DNA of 6,403 nt from Spirochaetia bacterium (GTDB lineage Bacteria; Spirochaetota; Leptospiria; Leptospirales; Leptonemataceae). A program made the position numbers and the translations under genes. The stretch spans positions 1 through 6,403 of the forward strand of contig JAOUOA010000171.1 in the NCBI GenBank assembly GCA_029880625.1, read 5' to 3'. The number at the start of each line of letters is the position of its first letter. The first letter of the stretch is position 1. Shown piece after piece: positions 1 through 4,675 of the stretch. The notes under the pieces are model-generated. The model searched no databases. It was given only the letters and a program-made list of their open reading frames with translations, and was not told the DNA's origin.

Positions 1-235
1 TCGGAGGATCTCGGAAGATTTCTGTGACATTTACTGTAATTGTATCTACAAAATTTTGAAAATATGATCTGTCTTCAGTAATGAATGAGATAAGATCAGA
101 AATTTCAGGGATTCGATTGTGATCCATAAAAAGTCTGATGCGTCTGCTTAAAATCGATTTTCTATAACCGGAAAAGTCATAACCATATTCATGTTTTATA
201 GACTGAAGCAGTTGAAAGATTCCAAAATCATCCAT
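1..235 (-). CDS. cheR: CheR-type chemotaxis protein methyltransferase, N-terminal part (cut by window edge)
   Basis: Reading leftwards from an ATG at 235, the frame stays open for 78 codons to the window edge, so only the N-terminus is present. It matches the CheR N-terminal helical domain: an early GYDFSGY segment (residues 18-24), a basic helix with SRRIR (30-34), and a TVNVTEIFRDP segment (67-77), the family signature that leads into the SAM-binding methyltransferase domain. CheR transfers methyl groups from S-adenosylmethionine to glutamates of chemoreceptors in the cytoplasm, setting adaptation; the catalytic domain itself lies outside the window. The gene starts 65 bp after the nuclease gene on the same strand, so it may be co-transcribed with it or use its own promoter (TATAAT at 266-271). 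No good Shine-Dalgarno precedes the ATG. A fusion protein with extra domains beyond the edge cannot be excluded. Confidence 0.9.
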   Translation of the reverse strand, partial: MDDFGIFQLLQSIKHEYGYDFSGYRKSILSRRIRLFMDHNRIPEISDLISFITEDRSYFQNFVDTITVNVTEIFRDPP

Positions 236-265
236 TTTTACTATGACGAAAAAATAGTCTTAAAT

Positions 266-271
266 ATTATA
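266..271 (-). promoter_or_regulatory. possible -10 element upstream of cheR
   Basis: A perfect TATAAT on the minus strand lies about 30 bp upstream of the cheR ATG. No convincing -35 hexamer is found 16-18 bp further upstream, and the surroundings are so AT-rich that a chance match is likely. No chemotaxis-type sigma-28 motif was seen. Confidence 0.3.
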
Positions 272-300
272 GAAAATATTGTTTTTGAACATGATATTTT

Positions 301-1836
301 TTATTCAGATTCAGAATTTGAGATCCTTTCTGAAGGAATTTTTTCATTTTTTAGAATTTTTTGAATGTATCCCAGAATTTTTACCATAGCCAGGGTGTCC
401 ATCCTGCAGTATTCCAGAAGATCCTTTCTTACAGCGGGATTGGACGGATTTTTAATATCTTCTCGTAAACCCAAAAATGCATTCATGGCGCTCAGACCGT
501 CGGCAATATTTAAGTGCTCATAGCCTTTCAGGTCCGGGAATATAGCGGGAAGAACATTTTTAATTGAAAAGGAGCCTTTCATTTCAGGCTTATAAATGTA
601 TTTTTTTCGAAAAGGCAGTGCAAGATCCGTAAAACGCGGCAGCAGGGTTTCTATCCGGCGTTTCAATTCAGGAAAAGCATCGGCAATCATCCGCAGAATC
701 ATTGTTTCGTAGGATGCATTGTATGCAAGGATCTTTCCGTTTTCATTTATATCGTCAAGGAGATTCAGGATCCATTCATGCCGCGGATCAGGAGTTGTTT
801 CATCTGCCAGAAATTCTTTATGGGCTGCAGATGAATCTGGCGAAGCGATGATATGAAGAGAATATTGAAATGGAATATGCTGGTAGGGTTTGGCGCCGAT
901 GATTTCAGGAACAGGCTGCATCATGCATTCGAAATCGAGAAAATGAAGCGGATATTGAAGCTCATTTATAAATTCTTGAAGGGAATTGGTTTGAATATAA
1001 TCTTTACGGCTGCGACCGGATACAATTTGAATCTTTTGCGATGGAGTTAGCTGATTCAGAGCATCATCATTAAAATCACTGTAATTTATGATCCCGTTAT
1101 CGTAAAGAGCAAATCGCTCCTGGTAGTTCATTCCGGCAATTTCAAAAACAGAAGGAGAAGGGATGTCCTTCCAGCAGTAGTTTTTAAAATCGCATTCACG
1201 GGGACTCATACAGTGCGGTCCGATCTTAAATTCAGGTTTTTTGCCGGTTTCGAGCATATTTTGCAAAAAAGCCATTTCATTGTTAATTTCTCCCTGGATT
1301 GATTCGGCTTCATTGAGAACGGATTCAATACGGAAAAGTTTTTTTAAATCAAGGGTTTGGCCGCGCTGGTATTCCCGGTTAATGTAAATAATGCTTATAT
1401 TTTTTAAAGAGATGCCGCAATGTTTCAGAATAAAGTACTGAACAGCAGCGTCTTCAATATAATGTTCATACAGAGAAGTTGAGCTTTTTACTTCATAAAT
1501 TGAATAAGAATCATTTTCTTTATGCAGAATGTCGGCGGCGCAGAACATGCCGTTTTTTAAAAAAGCGGCTTCGTAAAAATTTACAGAGGAGGTTTTGAGA
1601 GAATCTTCTGTTCTTGCGGCCCAGGCATGCAGATCGCTAAAGTTTGCCGGTGAAAGATCCAGTCCGTCAGGAAAAAGATTCCAGGCCAGTTTGCCGACTC
1701 TGTGACCCTGCCGAAACAGATTCTGCCCGGCTGCCGAAGGACTGCTTCTGAATTCAGGATGCGTTTTTAATAAATACAGAGAACCGGGGCACTGTCGGCC
1801 CCGCATAAAATGGGATTTGCTGATGAAGTTTTCCAC
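301..1836 (-). CDS. DUF2779-family protein: Cas4/RecB-like PD-(D/E)XK nuclease fused to an RNase H-like exonuclease domain
   Basis: 511 residues, predicted cytoplasmic. The N-terminus (SKSHFMRGRQCPGSLYL) is the usual start of DUF2779 proteins, which supports the GTG at 1836; an in-frame TAG lies 21 nt upstream. The first half looks like a Cas4/RecB nuclease: H45 in an HRVGKLA helix, D102 in ADIL, E115-V-K117 and Q133 in AVQYF. C16 together with C209, C215 and C221 resembles the four-cysteine 4Fe-4S clamp of Cas4 and AddB. The second half is the DUF2779 domain: LDFE (D301, E303), the YNASYET segment (373-378 region, with E377), FTDL (D404), GSFSIKNVLP (421-430) and YCRMDT (D480), the pattern of a DEDD-type 3'-5' exonuclease fold. 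Both active sites look intact. The family's substrate and pathway are not established. It is the first gene of a leftward group with cheR. The Shine-Dalgarno is poor, so translation may be weak. Confidence 0.88.
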   Translation of the reverse strand: MENFISKSHFMRGRQCPGSLYLLKTHPEFRSSPSAAGQNLFRQGHRVGKLAWNLFPDGLDLSPANFSDLHAWAARTEDSLKTSSVNFYEAAFLKNGMFCAADILHKENDSYSIYEVKSSTSLYEHYIEDAAVQYFILKHCGISLKNISIIYINREYQRGQTLDLKKLFRIESVLNEAESIQGEINNEMAFLQNMLETGKKPEFKIGPHCMSPRECDFKNYCWKDIPSPSVFEIAGMNYQERFALYDNGIINYSDFNDDALNQLTPSQKIQIVSGRSRKDYIQTNSLQEFINELQYPLHFLDFECMMQPVPEIIGAKPYQHIPFQYSLHIIASPDSSAAHKEFLADETTPDPRHEWILNLLDDINENGKILAYNASYETMILRMIADAFPELKRRIETLLPRFTDLALPFRKKYIYKPEMKGSFSIKNVLPAIFPDLKGYEHLNIADGLSAMNAFLGLREDIKNPSNPAVRKDLLEYCRMDTLAMVKILGYIQKILKNEKIPSERISNSESE

Positions 1837-1939
1837 GGGAATGGCATCATTACTCTACTCCCGAATATTTCTGTAAGCATTTTTCATCGGCAAAATAAAA
1901 AAAAATCAATTTTTGTAAGTGTTTTTTGAGTTTTAACGT

Positions 1940-1981
1940 ATGTCATGATGAGTCAATATTGACATTCTGTATTTTTGACAT
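1940..1981. repeat. TGACAT repeats and 12-bp palindrome, candidate operator
   Basis: ATGTCA at 1940-1945 is the reverse complement of TGACAT at 1960-1965, and a second direct TGACAT lies at 1976-1981, 16 bp on. The two direct copies extend to TTGACAT-K-C-W-G. Between the inverted pair sits the perfect palindrome GTCAATATTGAC (1952-1963). Such clustering in a divergent promoter region is what a DNA-binding regulator site would look like; no regulator gene is present in the window to assign it to. Confidence 0.4.
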
Positions 1982-2003
1982 GCAGGTTGAAAATTTACAT
2001 GCC

Positions 2004-2032
2004 GGGTCAGGGCGTGAAAAACGTTTCTACCC
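2004..2032 (+). promoter_or_regulatory. leader stem-loop just upstream of the receiver ribosome binding site
   Basis: GGGT (2004-2007) can pair with ACCC (2029-2032), AG (2009-2010) with CT (2027-2028), two G-U pairs follow, and CGT (2013-2015) pairs with ACG (2021-2023) around a GAAAA loop. That gives about 11 pairs with two single-base bulges. The hairpin ends 5 nt before the AGGAGG Shine-Dalgarno, and a second ACCC (2034-2037) could compete for the GGGT. The sequence matches no riboswitch class I recognise, so a function in translation control is a guess. Confidence 0.3.
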
Positions 2033-2037
2033 CACCC

Positions 2038-2043
2038 AGGAGG
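2038..2043 (+). promoter_or_regulatory. strong Shine-Dalgarno that fixes the TTG start of the receiver gene
   Basis: AGGAGG stands exactly 6 nt before the TTG at 2050, and no other candidate start in this frame (TTG 1975, ATG 1999) has a comparable site. It is by far the best ribosome binding site in the window. A CTG at 2053 with 9-nt spacing is the only close competitor. Confidence 0.75.
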
Positions 2044-2049
2044 CTGATT

Positions 2050-2415
2050 TTGCTGAAAGCTGCAATCGTGGACGATGATGAGAATATTACATCACTTATG
2101 AAAGAAGTGATTAAAATATTCGGCATGGACTGTGAGGCGCAATCCTGCAACTCCTCTTCAGAATTTATTCTCAAGCTGCATGCGGAGCTTTATGATTTTG
2201 TTATTCTTGATTTGAACTTTTATGATGATATTAACGGCTATTCGGTTGCGAAAGAAATTAAAAGGATTCAGCCTGAATGCAAAATTGTAATTCTTTCTTC
2301 ACTGATTGATAAAGAAAGAGTCGAAAAAGTAGATGAAATTGGCGTTTACCGTATTCTGGAAAAACCGTTGATGCCGTCTGAACTTAAATCATTAATTCTG
2401 GAGCTTGCAGCTTAA
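2050..2415 (+). CDS. stand-alone response regulator receiver domain
   Basis: From the TTG at 2050 the protein is 121 residues, exactly one CheY/Spo0F-type receiver domain with no output domain. All key residues are present: the acidic pair D8-D9 in AIVDDDE, phospho-acceptor D54 in VILDLNF, the switch S83/S84 in VILSS, an aromatic Y100 and the invariant K105 in LEKP. The frame is open back to a TTG at 1975, but those 25 extra residues look like untranslated leader: they precede the first receiver strand, resemble nothing in the family and encode the AGGAGG site. The kinase gene starts 5 bp after the stop, so the two are almost certainly one operon and a cognate pair. With no effector domain it should act by protein-protein contact, for example as a phosphorelay intermediate or on a motor or enzyme encoded elsewhere; which one cannot be told here. 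Confidence 0.9.
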   Translation: MLKAAIVDDDENITSLMKEVIKIFGMDCEAQSCNSSSEFILKLHAELYDFVILDLNFYDDINGYSVAKEIKRIQPECKIVILSSLIDKERVEKVDEIGVYRILEKPLMPSELKSLILELAA

Positions 2416-2420
2416 AAGTT

Positions 2421-3899
2421 ATGGCATCCCATCTGCTGTTAAAAGAAAAATTTAGAAATAATTTTGTTATCGTAAACCTGATAGCAATCGCCATTCACAT
2501 AACCATGCTCATCCTTGTGGACGGCAGGTTGAAGTCTGATTTTGAAACAATGCTTGGCGTGCGTCTGGGAACCTCTCTGTTTCATCTTGTTTTAATTCTG
2601 TTTTATTTTATAAAACCAGTTTTAATTGACGTTCTTTCCTATTTATTTGTGTGCTTCCTTTCTCTTTCTCTGACTTCGATGGAGCTCAGTGATTATTCTT
2701 CGCACAGTATGTATTACATGGGGATTGTTCAGACTCTTCTGATTGCGCTGCTTTTTGATGTAAAAATGAAATACATTCCCTTTGTTACAATTTCTGCAGA
2801 TCTGATCTATATTCTGCCGGTATTTTATTTTTATCCGGAGGATCCCTATACGGTTTCTGCATCTGTAGGACTTATTCTGTTTTCTCTTCTTTATGTATTT
2901 GTTTCTATGAAAATTAAAAAATTTCAGTTCAGCATCCTGTACGATAACAGGGAAAAATCGTCTCTGATTGACAGTATTGACGAGCTGTTTTTCTGCATCA
3001 AAAATGATGAAATTGTCTATAAGAATCAGGTGACGGAAAAATTCTTTTCAGATTACGGCATCAGAGAAACTGATAACAAAAAAATAAATGAAATATTTCC
3101 GGATATGGTGGATTCTGATTTTTTTACAATGCTGAAAAAGGTTGAAAGCGAAGGCGGTACGGTAAACTATTACCTTTTTTTTCCTTTTATGAATAAACAT
3201 TTTAATATTCATATGAAAAAGTCTCCAGAATTTGTATCTGTTGTTATGCGTGATGTTACAGATATCGAAGAAGATAGAAAAAATCTTTACCAGAAGACTA
3301 TTGTCGCCAGAAAATCTTTTCACGATATCGGAAGCGTCCTTCAGTCTACTGTAATGAGATTTATGCTGAAACCTGAGATGGATCCTGTTCTTGTAAAAGA
3401 ATTTGAAGGCGATGTAAGAGTTGTCCGGGATATCATGTATGAATATAAAAAGCAGGGCGGCAATACTTCTGTGATGGAAGATGTTAATCTCGAAGAAATT
3501 CTTTATTCATGCATTAACCGGATCAAGGCAGATCAGGTAGGTGTAAAATATACTAAATTACCCTCGCATAAAGTCAAAGGCTCTTATACAGTGATTTACA
3601 GAATTCTGGAGAACCTGACTACAAATGCATTGAAATACAGAAACGGGAATTTAATTTCATTTGATTTTAAAGAAAATGAAAAAAATCTTTCGGTGTATAT
3701 GAGCAACCCAACCCGTGTGACGACAGTAGATAAGAATCTCTTCGAATTTGAAAGCAGACTGGATGGCACAAGAGACAGCGAAGGCGAGGGGATTGGTCTT
3801 CATACATGCAAAGAGCTTGCAAAGAGCATTAACGCTAAAATCGATTATGTTTTTGAAAACCAGAACATTACGTTTGTTCTGGATTTTGTGAAAGCCTGA
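2421..3899 (+). CDS. membrane-bound PAS sensor histidine kinase
   Basis: 492 residues. About six hydrophobic helices fill residues 14-163 (roughly 14-33, 50-66, 67-85, 97-112, 117-138, 144-163), with short loops and no large external sensor domain. A PAS-like domain follows (about 181-283, from SLIDSIDELFFCI to the typical closing VVMRDVTDIEED). The dimerisation helix carries the likely phospho-histidine H301 in KSFHDIGSVLQ. The ATPase domain shows an N box ENLTTNALKY (397-406, with N402 the expected Mg-ATP ligand) and a glycine-rich G2 box EGEGIGL (454-460). The usual DxGxG of the G1 box is absent; the equivalent place reads YMSNPT (426-431), as in kinases where an Asn replaces the Asp. It should autophosphorylate and pass phosphate to the receiver encoded 5 bp upstream. 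The ATG at 2421 has only a weak Shine-Dalgarno, consistent with translational coupling. The stimulus is unknown; the helices themselves may sense a membrane or lipophilic signal. Confidence 0.88.
   Translation: MASHLLLKEKFRNNFVIVNLIAIAIHITMLILVDGRLKSDFETMLGVRLGTSLFHLVLILFYFIKPVLIDVLSYLFVCFLSLSLTSMELSDYSSHSMYYMGIVQTLLIALLFDVKMKYIPFVTISADLIYILPVFYFYPEDPYTVSASVGLILFSLLYVFVSMKIKKFQFSILYDNREKSSLIDSIDELFFCIKNDEIVYKNQVTEKFFSDYGIRETDNKKINEIFPDMVDSDFFTMLKKVESEGGTVNYYLFFPFMNKHFNIHMKKSPEFVSVVMRDVTDIEEDRKNLYQKTIVARKSFHDIGSVLQSTVMRFMLKPEMDPVLVKEFEGDVRVVRDIMYEYKKQGGNTSVMEDVNLEEILYSCINRIKADQVGVKYTKLPSHKVKGSYTVIYRILENLTTNALKYRNGNLISFDFKENEKNLSVYMSNPTRVTTVDKNLFEFESRLDGTRDSEGEGIGLHTCKELAKSINAKIDYVFENQNITFVLDFVKA
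3855..3887 (-). terminator. terminator-like hairpin inside the 3' end of the kinase gene, serving the BCCT-PilZ operon
   Basis: CCAGAACA (3860-3867) pairs perfectly with TGTTCTGG (3875-3882) around a 7-nt loop. Read on the minus strand the 8-bp stem is followed directly by TTTT, and it begins 27 nt after the PilZ stop codon, a typical place for an intrinsic terminator. The T tract is short (four, then C), so strength is doubtful. On the plus strand the stem is followed by ATTTTG, so it could act weakly in both directions, but there it lies before the kinase stop codon. Confidence 0.4.
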
Positions 3900-3909
3900 A
3901 TAATCGGTT

Positions 3910-4650
3910 TTACGATGAATATTTCTTTTTGTGAGCTCTGTACTGAACAACTCGTTCTTTTCGGACCATCCTGCTTATATTTTTTATTTTCACTCTGTCA
4001 GAAATTTCAAAAGAAAACCCGGTGCTTCCCGGATTTTTTCTGACAAGCTTTGATGAAATCTGAAATCGCTCACCGGAGAAATGAATGATAAGCTCTACAG
4101 TGCTGTTCTGAGGAATATGCTCAAGAGGATGTGAAATTCCAAGACCGGTTTTGCTTATATCTTCTGTGAAATATAAATTGGAATGAATTTCAACAGGAAT
4201 CTGCAGTTTATAGCGCCTGGCATTCCGCCAGCCGCGGGGGATTGACATAAAATCGTGTTTATATGCAACGATAATATTTTCTTTATTCAGATACAGAATG
4301 GGAATAAATACCGATGAAAATATAAGCAGCTCTGCGATATGGCCAGTGTTGGGATATAAATAGGCCATATAAATTTGAAATCCAATTAAAATTACGGAAT
4401 ATTCAGTAAGAAGAATCCAGGCCCATCGTTTCATGAAAAAAAAAGCTGTTCCGATTAAAAAAGGCATTAAAATTAAAAAATACATTACCGGATGAAATTT
4501 TGTAATGAGCAAAGGATCAAAAAGCGGCAGATTGTGAAATCTTGACCGGGAGAAATAATGGATAAAGGGAAGGAATAAAAAAAACAATATGAAGATCTTC
4601 CAGGTCAGAGGGGAAGAAGCGATCATTTTATTTTTACCCGGAGGATTCAT
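3910..4650 (-). CDS. four-helix membrane protein with C-terminal PilZ (cyclic di-GMP receptor) domain
   Basis: 246 residues. Four hydrophobic helices (about 17-33, 52-72, 78-97, 105-122) form an N-terminal membrane module that I cannot place in a named family. A PilZ domain follows at about 139-235. It carries both binding signatures: RxxxR (R142 to R146 in WRNARRYKL) at its very start, only some 20 residues after the last helix, and DxSxxG (D164, S166, G169 in DISKTGLG); GFSFEI (211-216) is a typical later strand. PilZ domains with these motifs bind cyclic di-GMP and change conformation, so binding could be transmitted to the membrane part or a partner. The gene starts 25 bp after the BCCT transporter stop on the same strand, so it is probably co-transcribed. 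The ATG at 4650 lacks a recognisable Shine-Dalgarno; a second ATG at codon 9 is possible. The tail is Lys/Arg-rich (RAHKKKYSS). Confidence 0.88.
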   Translation of the reverse strand: MNPPGKNKMIASSPLTWKIFILFFLFLPFIHYFSRSRFHNLPLFDPLLITKFHPVMYFLILMPFLIGTAFFFMKRWAWILLTEYSVILIGFQIYMAYLYPNTGHIAELLIFSSVFIPILYLNKENIIVAYKHDFMSIPRGWRNARRYKLQIPVEIHSNLYFTEDISKTGLGISHPLEHIPQNSTVELIIHFSGERFQISSKLVRKNPGSTGFSFEISDRVKIKNISRMVRKERVVQYRAHKKKYSS

Positions 4651-4675
4651 AGCATTAAAAAGGCAAACGTTGAAA

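Larger units (their letters stand above)
1837..2049. promoter_or_regulatory. divergent intergenic control region between the nuclease and receiver genes
   Basis: This 213-bp non-coding stretch must hold the promoters for both divergent transcription units. It contains an A9 tract (1897-1905), a near-repeat TGTAAG..TTTTT at 1872-1884 and 1914-1926, three copies of TGACAT (one inverted at 1940-1945, two direct at 1960-1965 and 1976-1981), a perfect 12-bp palindrome at 1952-1963 and, next to the receiver start, a leader hairpin. TTGACA hexamers at 1959 and 1975 look like -35 boxes, but neither has a convincing -10 at 16-18 bp, so no promoter is assigned. Confidence 0.5.

Noticed and set aside
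273..300. Inverted repeat AAAATAT / ATATTTT after the nuclease gene as a terminator
   Set aside because: The stem is only A-T pairs with a 14-nt loop, too weak for an intrinsic terminator and expected by chance in this AT-rich spacer.
1785..1803. GC hairpin CGGGGC / GCCCCG near the start of the nuclease gene
   Set aside because: It lies in codons for the conserved RGRQCPG motif, which explains the sequence; it may slow translation but there is no reason to call it regulatory.
301..1836. CRISPR-associated Cas4 assignment and a CRISPR system
   Set aside because: The Cas4-like half is fused to a DUF2779 domain, and no repeat-spacer array or other cas gene is visible.
1959..2003. Sigma-70 promoter from TTGACA at 1959 or 1975
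   Set aside because: The hexamers are perfect -35 matches, but the positions 16-18 bp downstream (around 1981-1987 and 1997-2003) do not resemble TATAAT.
1975..2049. N-terminal extension of the receiver protein from TTG 1975 or ATG 1999
   Set aside because: It would encode residues before the first receiver strand that resemble no family, lacks a ribosome binding site, and contains the AGGAGG that serves TTG 2050.
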